64,000 bases of DNA from Rudanella lutea DSM 19387 (GTDB taxonomy: Bacteria; Bacteroidota; Bacteroidia; Cytophagales; Spirosomataceae): positions 6,153,004 to 6,217,003 of the forward strand of contig NZ_KB913013.1 in NCBI RefSeq assembly GCF_000383955.1, read 5' to 3'. The notes under the pieces are model-generated. The model made no database searches, had not been told where the DNA came from, and saw only the letters and a program-made list of their open reading frames with translations. Position numbers and translations under genes: made by a program. Positions 26,242 through 36,115 of the stretch are shown here, in pieces. How positions within the stretch are numbered: position 1 is the first letter of the stretch; the number at the start of each line of letters is the position of its first letter.

Positions 26242-27552
26242 TTATTTCGTGATCGAAGTCATTTTAACAGCAACCGGTTGCGAAAGCTGTTGAATAAATT
26301 GACGCAGGTAGTCGCGAAAGTAGGCCGGGTCGCGGAAACCGGGATCCGACAATTCCCAGCCGCCCAGGGCGTAGTAGGTGAGGGGCTTTCCGGTCTGCCC
26401 GTTCATTTTGGCGTAGTAACTCAGGGCAACGGGGCCTTTGGTTGGGGCCTCGCCCACACCGTCAAACAGGGCCTCAGGAACCACAATCGCCAGCCCGAGC
26501 CAGTATTCGCGGTTGTACGATTGTTTGTCGTGCGTGAACAGGGCCACCCAACCGTCGGCTTTGAGTACCTCAACGGGCTTCTGAGTCGCCACGCGGGGTA
26601 GCCCAATCAGTAGGGTTTCGTCGCCTTGCAGGTTATGTAGCTGTACCGTGTTTTGGTAGGCGTACATACCCGGCCAGATAGTCGGTTGCTCCACCAGCCG
26701 GTAGTCGCGGTCGGGGCGGGGTTTACAGTGGCGATGGTCGAGTTCAAGCGCGGCCCTGACTGGTCCCGACGCCAGCACCCGAAGCCGACTGCTTTCAACG
26801 GTATGCACCGAATCGGTGGCCATTACGCCCATGCGGTACAGCCCGTTGCCAATCTGCAAACCTACGCCCCCAAGGCCAAGCGAAAGCCCTTCGGCGTTGC
26901 CAACCGGCAGTACATCGCGGCCCCAATCGCGCAGCACGTGGTAATTGTCGATTACGGCGCCGGTGGGGGTCAGCCCTACGCTATCGGGCGATAGGGCCGG
27001 GGTTCGTTTGCCAAACAAATCTTTGGCGTTGCGCCCATCGAAATAGTGCCGGAACCCCACCTTATCGTTTTCCCAGGTCGGACCATCGGTTTGGTACGGT
27101 TGGTAGCCCTGCCGAATGGGCAATTCATGGGCATAAAAGGTATCTTCGGTCAACGGTCGCACAGGGGTGTAGGCACTGCTACGCTTGCCAAACCGCACCC
27201 GTACCCTGTTCGGATAAACAGGTAACGTATCAACGGTATGTACCACCAGCGAACGGCTTGCTTTGGCCGGTACGTCCATCACCCAGAACAGTTCATCCCA
27301 TTGGCCGTCGGCATCGGTATCCTCCAACTGAGCTGGCATTGTCTTCCCGGCTTCGTCAATCAGCACCGGATACAGCCGGACGTTTGGACTCATTCCAAGT
27401 GCCTTGCGACCCACCCGCACCGGTTTCTGGGTCAACGCTACCCCCGACGCGTTGCTGACATGAAGCGTACCGAGTTTTTTGCCCGGCGGAGTTGGTTCAG
27501 AAACCACCCCGCCGGTGAGAAGCAGAGCGAAAAGTAGGAGAGAAAGATACAT
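26242..27552 (-). CDS. DUF4861 family protein, exported
   Basis: A 436-residue protein with a short signal peptide. Sequence such as VRLYPVLIDEAGKTMPAQLEDTD-like text, WDELFWVMDV, WENDKVGFRHYFDGRN and GRDVLPVGNAEGLSLGLGG fits DUF4861, a Bacteroidota family usually found in loci that degrade uronic-acid-containing polysaccharides. Biochemical function is not established to my knowledge. It stands 38 bases after the DUF5017 gene and 85 bases before the toroid protein gene, in one operon. Confidence 0.8.
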   Translation of the reverse strand: MYLSLLLFALLLTGGVVSEPTPPGKKLGTLHVSNASGVALTQKPVRVGRKALGMSPNVRLYPVLIDEAGKTMPAQLEDTDADGQWDELFWVMDVPAKASRSLVVHTVDTLPVYPNRVRVRFGKRSSAYTPVRPLTEDTFYAHELPIRQGYQPYQTDGPTWENDKVGFRHYFDGRNAKDLFGKRTPALSPDSVGLTPTGAVIDNYHVLRDWGRDVLPVGNAEGLSLGLGGVGLQIGNGLYRMGVMATDSVHTVESSRLRVLASGPVRAALELDHRHCKPRPDRDYRLVEQPTIWPGMYAYQNTVQLHNLQGDETLLIGLPRVATQKPVEVLKADGWVALFTHDKQSYNREYWLGLAIVVPEALFDGVGEAPTKGPVALSYYAKMNGQTGKPLTYYALGGWELSDPGFRDPAYFRDYLRQFIQQLSQPVAVKMTSITK

Positions 27553-27590
27553 GCGTGTAATGGGATGTTGCCGCTCCGGCGGACCGGTCT

Positions 27591-28559
27591 CTACGGGGTA
27601 ATCGTCAGTTGCAATTGGCGTACTACCTCTTTGGCGGTTTCAACGTCGCGGTTCATACCGATGAACGTAACCGTGTAGGTGCCCGGCCGGGTGAAGGTGT
27701 ACAGGTAAGCAGGCGGCATGTTGGCCCCCGTGTTTTTCACCGTCAGGCCCACGTCGGGGCGCACCGTTTTCAGATTCACCGCCGACGTGATGAGCCAGTC
27801 GTCGTTATCCTCAACGCCGGTAGCGGTGCCGGGGTCGAGCGAGATGGGATAAGCCGTCCGGATCAGGATGCCGCTGGTATTCGACAGGCTGTTGGCTGCC
27901 GAGATGCCGGCCGTTCCGACGTTCCAGGCCACGGCGTTGTTTTTCTGGCTCACCTGCACCCAACCTGTGTTGGCAAAGGTGTTGAAGAGGTTCGTGACCG
28001 TGCCATCGGGTAGCCGGTTAATCAGCACCGCGTTCTGAATTTGCCACCGACGCTGAGCCGCTGCGGCATTCCGTTTGCCAATAAACCGGAAGGCAATGTT
28101 CACCTTTTCGGCCGTGGCAAAGTCGTTCAGATTCAACGAGTCGGAGGTGGTAAAGGTGGTGGCCAGCGTGGTGGGCCAGCGGGTGTTGCGGCTCGTGATG
28201 TCGGTCCAGCGGGCGGCCGTTACACTTGCGGCATCATACCCAGCCAGATTAGTCGAAACGAGCAACCGCAGCGAATCCTGACCGGGCAACACGCCCTGCT
28301 GCATGGAGCTTTGAAACACAAGCCGGTTTTCGCCTGTGCCGCTCGTACGGGTGCGCTGTTCGTACCGACGGCCAATTTCGCCGGAAAAGAAAACGACCTG
28401 ATCGATGTTGCCACCCGTAAAGCTAAACCGGACGGGCTCGCCCACGCGGAACGTTGTTTTTTCGGTCGAGACGGAGAAGGCATCCGGAGCCTCAACCTGT
28501 ACGAGTTGGCAACTGGCCATCAGGGCCACGAAGCCTATTGAATATCGAATTGCTTTCAT
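27591..28559 (-). CDS. DUF5017 family surface lipoprotein
   Basis: A 322-residue lipoprotein: lipobox MASC, cysteine at residue 17. A PKD-like beta domain (FRVGEPVRFSFTGGNIDQVVFFSGE-type text near 35-60) is followed by a second beta-rich region. DUF5017 proteins are usual companions of SusC/SusD pairs and probably act as extra glycan-binding surface proteins. It follows the SusD gene after 145 bases that contain a long inverted repeat. Confidence 0.8.
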   Translation of the reverse strand: MKAIRYSIGFVALMASCQLVQVEAPDAFSVSTEKTTFRVGEPVRFSFTGGNIDQVVFFSGEIGRRYEQRTRTSGTGENRLVFQSSMQQGVLPGQDSLRLLVSTNLAGYDAASVTAARWTDITSRNTRWPTTLATTFTTSDSLNLNDFATAEKVNIAFRFIGKRNAAAAQRRWQIQNAVLINRLPDGTVTNLFNTFANTGWVQVSQKNNAVAWNVGTAGISAANSLSNTSGILIRTAYPISLDPGTATGVEDNDDWLITSAVNLKTVRPDVGLTVKNTGANMPPAYLYTFTRPGTYTVTFIGMNRDVETAKEVVRQLQLTITP

Positions 28560-28584
28560 GATGGATGTTTAGTTTTTGGTTTTT

Positions 28585-28694
28585 GGTTTATCGTTTTTGG
28601 TGTTTCCCAGTTCGGTTTAGAGGACATAAACTTTCTGTTCCATGAAAGGCTATGTTCTGCACTCGCCTGAACCAAAAACCAAAAACGATAAACC
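28585..28694. repeat. Inverted repeat between susD-like gene and DUF5017 gene
   Basis: A perfect 16-nt inverted repeat (28585-28600 GGTTTATCGTTTTTGG with 28679-28694) separated by 78 bases. It lies in the only long gap of the second glycan operon, right after the SusD gene stop in the direction of transcription. It may form an RNA stem that protects or attenuates the transcript. Confidence 0.7.
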
Positions 28695-28704
28695 AGAAAC
28701 CCCT

Positions 28705-30573
28705 TTACCAGCCGGGGTTTTGTGTAATGGCCGGGGCCCGGTCGATTTCGGTGGCCGGAATCGGCAGCAGGGCGTGGCGTGGGAAATTCTGCACCAGGTT
28801 GTTGGCGGCTACCGTAGCGGCCGTCTGGAGCGTTGAGGGTGCGTTGGCGGCTACGTCGGCCTGAATCCGTTGCATGGCCTGTTGCAACATGCCCCAGCGC
28901 AGGAGGTCGGCCCGGCGGACACCCTCAAAACACAACTCCCGCGACCGCTCGTCCATGATGTCCTGCACTGAAAACGTGGCCACATCGACCGTGGGAGACG
29001 GGGTACGCGGGTTTTGTCCGAAAGCCCGCCGACGCACCTGATTGTAGTACTCCACGGCTTGTGCACTTGGTGATCCATTAATGCGCAAATCGGCTTCAGC
29101 GGCCATCAGGAGTACGTCGGCGTAGCGGATGATTGGGAAGTTGCACGAGGTGTTGTTCTGTAAGCGGACCTGCGGCACGTTTAACTCGTATTCCCGACGC
29201 CATTTGCCCACGGGCCGGTCGTACGCGGTAGGGTAGGCACTGCCAGCAGCCGTTACGTTGACAGCCGTAACCCGGCCACCCTCTACTACGGCCGTAGCGG
29301 CTGCACCCGTCCCGGCCGTGGCCGAAAAACTCACCGTGGGGGCCGATGTATAGCCCTGCCCCGGATTTTCGACCACGATGGAGCTGATGGCCCCCGTGGG
29401 CGAGGTGAGCGCCAGCGCGGTAGCGCCGGTGCCACCCCCGCCCGTCAGGTTCACCCGCAGAATATCGAACCGGTTGGTGGTGTTGTCGCGGTAAATAAAC
29501 GGGGCAATGGCCCAGTCGCGCCGTTGGTCGCCGGGGGCGAAGAGCCGGAACAGGCGGTTGTGCGCCCGGTACGTACCCGACGAAAAGCCCACGGGCGCGT
29601 TGGCGCTGGCGTTGGGGCTGGTTACGCCCATGAGCGCACCCAGCTGCTGCGTCACGGGGAAGCCCGTAGCGGCAAAGGCCCCCGTCTGGTTCGATTTCGA
29701 CAGAAAAGCCGCGTCCCAGATTCCCTCTGTTATGTTGGGGTCGTTAGCGTTGTTCTGCATGTTGTTGATAAACAGCCGGGCATAAGCCGGGGTGTTGGGG
29801 GCCTGCGGCAGCGGTGTTGCGTTGAGGCTGTGCGCGTTGCTGGCAATCAGTTTCTGCGCCCACTCCAGAGCCAGGCGGTACTTGGCCCCATCGTTGACGG
29901 GGTTGCCCGCCATGCTCATGCATACCCGCACCAGCATGGCCTGCACCGCCGACCGGGTCACGATGGTAGGCGTGCCGGTCTGCTGAATGGTCTGCACCAG
30001 TGGCTCGGCCTTCGTCATCTCGTCGATGATAAACTGATACACGTCTTTAGCCGGGGTTCGGGGCAGGTTGAAATTGGTGCCCATGTCCGTGGTCAGCTGG
30101 GTTTTCAGCGGCACATCGCCGAAGTGAGTCACCAGCAGGTAGTAGTAAAACGCCCGCAGAAACATAGCCTGCCCCTTGATGTTGTTCCGGGCCGTTTCGT
30201 CCATTTTTGGAATATCCACCACGTCGAGCAGTACGCTGGCCCGTTCGGCCCCGATGTACAGGTTACGCCAGAAATTGGCAATGTTGGCCTCGTTGCTGCC
30301 AATGTTGTACAGCTCGGTCAGGATGGTGCCGTTGGTGACCCCGTTCCGAAAACTCTCGTCGGCTCCGGCCACCAGATACCCCCAAAGGCCCTGCCCATAA
30401 AGCTGATCCTGCGAAAGCACGTTGTACACGCCCGCCAGTTGCCCCGAAAGCTGGGCTTCGGAGGTAAAGGTGGTGGGCCGAAAGAAGATGGGTTCCAGAC
30501 TGACGTCTTCCTGACACGAGGTGGTCAGCGCCAGCACCGAACCTAACAAAAGGGTGATGTATGATTTTTTCAT
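28705..30573 (-). CDS. SusD/RagB-family lipoprotein with an inserted Gly-rich domain
   Basis: A 622-residue SusD protein (lipobox TTSC, cysteine at 20), about 100 residues longer than common relatives. N-terminal SusD features (GQAMFLRAFYYYLLVTHFGD) and the C-terminal IIRYADVLLMAAEADLRING block flank an insertion at about residues 375-445. The insert is Gly/Ala/Thr-rich with the motif NPGQGYTSAPTVSF and a related half GSAYPT, a beta-repeat type seen in cell-surface proteins. Partner of the SusC gene, 21 bases downstream of it. Glycan-binding lid; substrate unknown, probably a uronic-acid polymer judged from neighbours. Confidence 0.88.
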   Translation of the reverse strand: MKKSYITLLLGSVLALTTSCQEDVSLEPIFFRPTTFTSEAQLSGQLAGVYNVLSQDQLYGQGLWGYLVAGADESFRNGVTNGTILTELYNIGSNEANIANFWRNLYIGAERASVLLDVVDIPKMDETARNNIKGQAMFLRAFYYYLLVTHFGDVPLKTQLTTDMGTNFNLPRTPAKDVYQFIIDEMTKAEPLVQTIQQTGTPTIVTRSAVQAMLVRVCMSMAGNPVNDGAKYRLALEWAQKLIASNAHSLNATPLPQAPNTPAYARLFINNMQNNANDPNITEGIWDAAFLSKSNQTGAFAATGFPVTQQLGALMGVTSPNASANAPVGFSSGTYRAHNRLFRLFAPGDQRRDWAIAPFIYRDNTTNRFDILRVNLTGGGGTGATALALTSPTGAISSIVVENPGQGYTSAPTVSFSATAGTGAAATAVVEGGRVTAVNVTAAGSAYPTAYDRPVGKWRREYELNVPQVRLQNNTSCNFPIIRYADVLLMAAEADLRINGSPSAQAVEYYNQVRRRAFGQNPRTPSPTVDVATFSVQDIMDERSRELCFEGVRRADLLRWGMLQQAMQRIQADVAANAPSTLQTAATVAANNLVQNFPRHALLPIPATEIDRAPAITQNPGW

Positions 30574-30594
30574 GGAATTGCGCTGAATGGACGG

Positions 30595-33500
30595 TTAGAA
30601 CGTGACGGTAGCACCGGCTGTGATTGTGATGGCGCGGGGGTAGGGCGTGAAATCGTAGCCACCCGCCAGCACCGAATAGCCTGAGCTGGGTTGAATAAAC
30701 GTGTAGCCCGTGCCGGTTGCCGTAGCGTTGACACCCGTACCCCCAATCGGGCTGTTGGCCGGGTTCGGTGAACGGTACGTCGATACTTCGGGGTCAATGC
30801 CCGAGTAGCGGGTAAACGTGAACAGGTTCTGCGCCGACCCAAACACCCGGATGCTGTTGGCGCTGATTTTTTTGGCCCAAACAGCGGGCAGGCCGTAGCT
30901 CAGCTGCACGGTTTTAATACGCAAAAACGATGCGTCTTCGATCACCCGCGATGAAGGCCGGGGGTTGGGCGATCCGGCGTCGCCCTTGAGGTTGTAGCGC
31001 GCCCGTGGAATATCGTTCGTTGGGTTCGAGGGGGTCCAGCGGTCGGCGTAGGTGGCAAACTGATTACCGTTGAGGAAATACCCGCCCGTCGATTCAAACG
31101 CGATTCGGTTGGCATTGAGCACCTTGTTGCCGTAGCTCCACTGGGTAAATACGCTCAGGGTGAGCCCTTTGTAGGTAAAGTTGTTCGACAAACCACCGGT
31201 GTGGATGGGTAGCGGAGTGCCGAGGGTAGTCTGATCGTTGGCATCCACTACGCCATCGCCGTTGATGTCTACGTACTTTGGGTCGCCGGGCTGCACGTTG
31301 GCCGAGTAGGTGGGTACGCCGTTGCGCAACACGTAAGCCCCGTTGGCCAGCCGGTCGAAATCGTCAAACTGATACACCCCGCCCCACTTGTAGCCGTAGA
31401 ACTGCGAAATGGGGGCTCCGGCGCGGGCTATCCATGCCGACGCGCCACCGGGCAACCCCCAGGCCGTGAGTCGGGCGTCGAGGCCGTCGTAAAAGTTCAG
31501 GATCTTGCTCCGGTTGAAGCTGATGTTGAAATTGCTCGTCCAGCTAAAGTTTTTGCGCTGCACGTTGGTGGTTTGCAACGTAAACTCGAAGCCCGAGTTG
31601 CGGAGGTTCCCCGTGTTCTGAAACTGTGAGTTCGTTCCATTGCTGTAACCTGCCAGAAACGGAAGTGGTACACCCAGCAAAAAGTTGCGGGTCCGGCGGT
31701 TGTAGTAGTCGGCTTCAAGTTCGATGCGGTTGTTCAGGAACGACAGGTTCAAACCGAGGTCAAACTCATTGGTGGTTTCCCAGGTCAGGTTGTCGTTGCC
31801 GTAGAAAAAGGGCACTACGCCAAGGCTGTAATTATTGTTAAACGGGTAGCCGTGGCCCGTGTTCAGGGCTCCGTACTGCGAGAGGTAACTAAAATCGCCC
31901 ACTTTGTTGTTGCCCACAGCCCCGTAGCTGAGCCGCAACTTGCCGTCGCTCAGAATATAGCTGAATTTCTTCATGAAGGGTTCTGCCCCAAACCGCCACG
32001 CAAACGCCCCCGACGGGAAATAGCCCCACTGCTTACCGGGCGTGAACTTCGACGACCCATCCGACCGGGCCGAGAACGTAAACAGGTAGCGGTCGCGGAA
32101 GGTGTAGTTGGCGCGAGCCAGAAACGAGAACATCTGCCAGTGCGAGCCCGACGTAGCCGGTCCTGTAGCCGTACCCGTGTTGAGGCTGATAATGCCGAGG
32201 TACTCGGTGGCGGGCGGGATGTTGATGACCCGGAACCCGTGCGAGGCCGTGCGGGCGTACTGGTACGTGAACCCCACGAGGGCGTCGAGGCTGTGGTCTT
32301 TGCCGAACCGGTTTCGGTAGCTCAGGATGTTCTCGTTGAGCCAGTTGCCGTTGATCACGTTGGTGTACCCGCCGTTGATGCCGTTGGGATTGGCAATGGC
32401 CCCGGCCGCATTGCGGAATAGGTTACCCTGAATGGTTTGTGAGTTGTAAAACGTCTCCTGCCGCAGGGTGGTGGTGTTCAGGCCGCCCGAAATACGCAGT
32501 TTGAAATGATCCAGAAACGAGTACTCCAGATACGCGTTGATGGTAGCCGTGTTGTTAATGTTTTTCCGGTACTCGTTTTGTGCCTGTACCAACGGGTTAA
32601 TCAGGTTGTCGCCGAGCGAGGCCGTGCTGTTGCCGCTCGAAAAGTCCTGAAAGGCGATGCTGTCGATCAGAGCCGCAGCCAGGTCCTGATTGCCCAGCCC
32701 CGATACCGGGCGGTACTGCCACATGCCCTGCACCACCCCGCCCCCGTTGGCCCCTGAGGGTACCGTGCCGTAGGTTGAGGTGTTGGCGTAACTACCCGCG
32801 AGCCCGACTTTCAGGCGGCTCCGGATGTGCTGATCGAGGCTGAAACGGCCGTCGTACCGGCGTAGACCCGTGTTGATCACAATCCCTTTCTGGTCGAAAA
32901 GCGAACCCGACACGGCAAACCGGGTGTCGGCGTTGCCCCCGCTGATGTTGAGCGAGTGGGTCATCTGCGACCCCTGCCGCAGCACCTGATCCTGCCAGTC
33001 GGTGCCGGCCACATTGCGGTACGATTCGAGGGTGTTGTTGGGGTCGTTTTGGCCGAGGTAAATGGCCCGGAACCGGTTGAAGGGCGCGGCCGGGGTGCTC
33101 GTGATGCTGTCGAGTTCGAGCTGTAGCCGTACAAACTCGTACGGGCTCATCATTTTAACCCGGCGCACGTCGCGCTGAACCCCGCCCGACACGTTGTAGG
33201 TAACCCGCACCGGGCCGGGTTTGCCCCGCTTCGTGGTGATCAGAATAACGCCGTTTGCCCCGCGGGCACCGTAAATGGCAATAGACGACGCATCTTTCAG
33301 CACTTCGAGCGATTCAATGTCGTTGGGATTGATGGCGTTGATGTCCATGTTCTCGATCGGAAACCCGTCGATCACAAACAGGGGCGACGAGTCCTGACTG
33401 ACCGAGCTGCCCCGCACCACAATGTTGGCGGCCGAGCCGGGCTGACCGTCGCCGGAAGTAACCACGACCCCGGCAATGCGACCCGCCAGTGCCTGATCGT

Positions 33501-33993
33501 ACGAGGGAACCGAAGCCCGTTGCATCTCTTCCACGTTGGCCTTGCCCACAGAGCCAGTCACGTCTTTTTTCCGCACTTCGCCGTACCCCACCACGACCAC
33601 CTCTTCCAGGCTGTTGTTGTCTTCGGCAAGGGTAACGGTCAGTTTTTTCTGGTTGCCCACGGTCACGGCCTTTTTCAGAAATCCAATCGAGCTGAACAGG
33701 AAGATGCTGCGCTCAGAGGGCACCTGGATCGAAAACCGGCCGTCGGCATCGGTGGTGGTGCCGGTGTTGGTGCCCTGCACCAGAATGTTCACGCCCGGCA
33801 GGGTACCCCCTTTGGCGTCGGCTACCGTGCCGGTTACGGTAATCCGGGTTTGTTGGGCCGTGGCAAATGGCAAGGTCAGCAGGGTCAGTAGCAGAGCCAT
33901 CAGTACCGATCGGCCCGGCAGCAATGGGTGCGGGCCTGTGCGTTGAGCGGCCCGGCCAGTAGTTCGGGGGCGTAAAGTTGGTGTCATAAACAT
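30595..33993 (-). CDS. SusC/RagA-family TonB-linked outer-membrane protein (second glycan locus)
   Basis: About 1132 residues from the ATG at 33993 (MFMTPTLRPR), which lies 19 bases after the GH88/105 stop; the frame is open to 34086 but those codons overlap that gene. Signal peptide (LLTLLTLPFATAQQ), carboxypeptidase-like domain (GTVADAKGGTLPGVNILVQG), TonB-box-like SLEEVVVVGYGEV, plug with SSPLFVIDGFP, then barrel. Forms a SusCD pair with the next gene. Transcribed from the control region shared with the hybrid two-component sensor. Substrate inferred as an oligosaccharide with uronic acid. Confidence 0.9.
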   Translation of the reverse strand: MFMTPTLRPRTTGRAAQRTGPHPLLPGRSVLMALLLTLLTLPFATAQQTRITVTGTVADAKGGTLPGVNILVQGTNTGTTTDADGRFSIQVPSERSIFLFSSIGFLKKAVTVGNQKKLTVTLAEDNNSLEEVVVVGYGEVRKKDVTGSVGKANVEEMQRASVPSYDQALAGRIAGVVVTSGDGQPGSAANIVVRGSSVSQDSSPLFVIDGFPIENMDINAINPNDIESLEVLKDASSIAIYGARGANGVILITTKRGKPGPVRVTYNVSGGVQRDVRRVKMMSPYEFVRLQLELDSITSTPAAPFNRFRAIYLGQNDPNNTLESYRNVAGTDWQDQVLRQGSQMTHSLNISGGNADTRFAVSGSLFDQKGIVINTGLRRYDGRFSLDQHIRSRLKVGLAGSYANTSTYGTVPSGANGGGVVQGMWQYRPVSGLGNQDLAAALIDSIAFQDFSSGNSTASLGDNLINPLVQAQNEYRKNINNTATINAYLEYSFLDHFKLRISGGLNTTTLRQETFYNSQTIQGNLFRNAAGAIANPNGINGGYTNVINGNWLNENILSYRNRFGKDHSLDALVGFTYQYARTASHGFRVINIPPATEYLGIISLNTGTATGPATSGSHWQMFSFLARANYTFRDRYLFTFSARSDGSSKFTPGKQWGYFPSGAFAWRFGAEPFMKKFSYILSDGKLRLSYGAVGNNKVGDFSYLSQYGALNTGHGYPFNNNYSLGVVPFFYGNDNLTWETTNEFDLGLNLSFLNNRIELEADYYNRRTRNFLLGVPLPFLAGYSNGTNSQFQNTGNLRNSGFEFTLQTTNVQRKNFSWTSNFNISFNRSKILNFYDGLDARLTAWGLPGGASAWIARAGAPISQFYGYKWGGVYQFDDFDRLANGAYVLRNGVPTYSANVQPGDPKYVDINGDGVVDANDQTTLGTPLPIHTGGLSNNFTYKGLTLSVFTQWSYGNKVLNANRIAFESTGGYFLNGNQFATYADRWTPSNPTNDIPRARYNLKGDAGSPNPRPSSRVIEDASFLRIKTVQLSYGLPAVWAKKISANSIRVFGSAQNLFTFTRYSGIDPEVSTYRSPNPANSPIGGTGVNATATGTGYTFIQPSSGYSVLAGGYDFTPYPRAITITAGATVTF

Positions 33994-34012
33994 ACGAGTG
34001 AAGCGGGTTGAA

Positions 34013-35857
34013 TCAGCGGCCCGATTGGGTCGGGGGTTGGTTATTGAGCATTTTTTCGATTTCGATACCGGCAAACAACACCGCAAACAGGCCGTGGGTG
34101 TCGTTGTCGTAGAAGGGGCGCGTGAGGTAGTAGTTCACATCTTCGGAGCACATGGTACCCATACAGATGTTGTGCACCGTGCCGTCGGGGTCGATCTGGG
34201 TTTTGAGGGCATCCCAGGCGTTCATGACCGCCGGTTTAAATCGTTTGGCGTCGAGCCAGCCGTGCTGAATCCCGCGTGCCATGCCCATCGCGAAAATGGC
34301 CGTTCCAGACACCTCCCTGGGTGAGTCGGGCCGGTCGAGCACGTTGAGCCAGAATCCGCTCTTGTCCTGCAGGCGAGCCAGCGATTCCATGTGTTTGCGG
34401 AAATGATTCAGTATGGGTTTGTACCGGGGGTGGTCGGCGGGGAGGTTCATGAGTACCTCACTCATGGCCCACACGGCCCAGCCGTTGGCCCGCGACCAGT
34501 GCGGGAGTTTGGCCGGACGGTTTGAGTAGCGGGCGTGCATGTAGAGGTTGGCGTCGGCGTCCCACACCTGTTCGTTGAAGCCCATCACCTGACTCGCGGC
34601 ATCGTCCAGAAAGGCTTTTTTCTGCGCCGGGTCGGTCACGTAGCGTGAGGCCTGCACCAGAAACGGGATGCCCATAAACATATCGTCGACCCAGGTGGTG
34701 TATTTCTCCGGTGTAGTGCGGGTGTAAATGCCCGAGCCCGGCAACCGAAGCTGTTCGTTCTGAGCGTAGTGGAGCATTTTGTCGATAAACTGTACGTACT
34801 CCGAGCGTCGGGCAAAAGTTGGTTGTTGCCGTAGCCGGTACACAAACGGGATAGAGGGCGCGAGCGTGAAATCGAGCAGGGGCGTGTTTACCAGATGGTA
34901 GTTGGCCGAAGTTACGGCGTTGAGAGCGCCTACCTGATGACTCACAAACGGGATACTTTCGAGCTGGAAATCGCAAAACCGGCTGGCGTATTCGTCGTAT
35001 TGTTTCTGGCCCGATAGTTCGGCTAAGTGCTGCATGGCCCAGGCAACACCCCCGTTATGGTAGTTCCAGTGGTAGTTGGTGCCCCATTCCTTCGAGTCGA
35101 TCAGGTCGCCCAACACATCAACTTTCGGAATAGTCCAGGTTACGGGGCTGTCGAGACCAACATACATTCGCCCAAACCGAATCTCTTTTTCGGGCCCGTA
35201 CGCCGTGCGCAGGCCCGTGCGGGCGTTGGCCGTGGTCGGGTTGGCAAACGGCCCCATGATAAGCCAATTGGTCATTTTGGCCACACGGGGGTCTACGTCG
35301 GGCACGTTGGCCAGCCCAATGGCCGGGTAGGTTATTTTCTGGGCCAGAATCGCCCCTTTCTGGCTCGGCGGTTGCAGGTACACCCGCCATTCGTTGCCGC
35401 GCGTTTCCGATTTAATGAGCAGTTGGTTGGCGCCTTCTTTCAGCGTCAGCTGCAACTGATTGGGGAGTTCAATGCTCCGCTCTTCGTGCTCCAGTTTGAT
35501 GCTGTGGTCGCCTTCTTTTTCGTAAACTACCTGACCGTTGAGCCAGATCTTGCAGCCATCGTTATGCTCTACCTGCATGGTCAGGGTCTGAGCCTGAGGG
35601 CTGGTGAGGTGGGTGTAGGCGTAGGCAACGGCGGGTTTACCGAGAGTCAGGCTACGCCCGAAGTCGACTACGTGCAGGCCGTTGAAAGTCTGACCCACGG
35701 GCCGGGGCACCAGCTGATACCGGAAGGGGGTGTCGCGGATGAGTTTGTCGCCGATGCGCTTCACCACCGCCAGCGGGGTTTCGGTCGCGCCCGGCTGAGC
35801 CGCTACGTGGCCGCCCCAGCCGAGCAGGGCAACGAGAAACAAAGAAATCGTTTTCAT
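34013..35857 (-). CDS. Glycoside hydrolase family 88/105 with N-terminal domain
   Basis: A 614-residue exported enzyme from ATG 35857 (MKTISLFLVALLGWGG, signal peptide to AAQ); the frame continues to 36070 without a plausible start. About 230 N-terminal residues are beta-rich and probably bind or position substrate. The C-terminal (alpha/alpha)6 barrel has YTTWVDDMFMGIPFL, HWSRANGWAVWAMSEVL and SGTAIFAMGMARGI, marks of unsaturated rhamnogalacturonyl or glucuronyl hydrolases. These remove the unsaturated uronic acid left by lyases. First gene of the operon; divergent from the sensor gene. Confidence 0.87.
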   Translation of the reverse strand: MKTISLFLVALLGWGGHVAAQPGATETPLAVVKRIGDKLIRDTPFRYQLVPRPVGQTFNGLHVVDFGRSLTLGKPAVAYAYTHLTSPQAQTLTMQVEHNDGCKIWLNGQVVYEKEGDHSIKLEHEERSIELPNQLQLTLKEGANQLLIKSETRGNEWRVYLQPPSQKGAILAQKITYPAIGLANVPDVDPRVAKMTNWLIMGPFANPTTANARTGLRTAYGPEKEIRFGRMYVGLDSPVTWTIPKVDVLGDLIDSKEWGTNYHWNYHNGGVAWAMQHLAELSGQKQYDEYASRFCDFQLESIPFVSHQVGALNAVTSANYHLVNTPLLDFTLAPSIPFVYRLRQQPTFARRSEYVQFIDKMLHYAQNEQLRLPGSGIYTRTTPEKYTTWVDDMFMGIPFLVQASRYVTDPAQKKAFLDDAASQVMGFNEQVWDADANLYMHARYSNRPAKLPHWSRANGWAVWAMSEVLMNLPADHPRYKPILNHFRKHMESLARLQDKSGFWLNVLDRPDSPREVSGTAIFAMGMARGIQHGWLDAKRFKPAVMNAWDALKTQIDPDGTVHNICMGTMCSEDVNYYLTRPFYDNDTHGLFAVLFAGIEIEKMLNNQPPTQSGR

Positions 35858-35961
35858 GCGTATGATCTGGAAAGTCGAGCCTGTCTGGGGCAGACAGGAG
35901 GAGAAACAGCCTAAAACAATGGGGTATGGGTGAAATAGAACCTTGGCGGTATTATTTTGCA

Positions 35962-36031
35962 CAAAGTTTATTTCTGGCGGCTCGCGGGGCTTGTCTGAAT
36001 GTTGCAAATGCTGTTTCGAGTGTTGCAATGT
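35962..36031 (-). promoter_or_regulatory. Putative sensor-activated promoter with 21-bp-spaced direct repeats
   Basis: TGTTGCAA occurs at 36000-36007 and 36021-36028, a period of 21 bases (two helical turns), as expected for an AraC-type DNA-binding output domain. Closer to the operon is a -7-like TAAACTTTG on the minus strand (35962-35970), with three instead of two bases between TA and TTTG, and no clear -33 element. A weak promoter plus activator sites suits control by the hybrid sensor encoded beside it. Confidence 0.5.
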
Positions 36032-36115
36032 TTGAGAAATCGGAAAAGCCCCTGTCAAATTGAACGACAAACGGGGGTTACAATGCAGACAAGACCGTGA
36101 CTGTCTCCTATTTCC

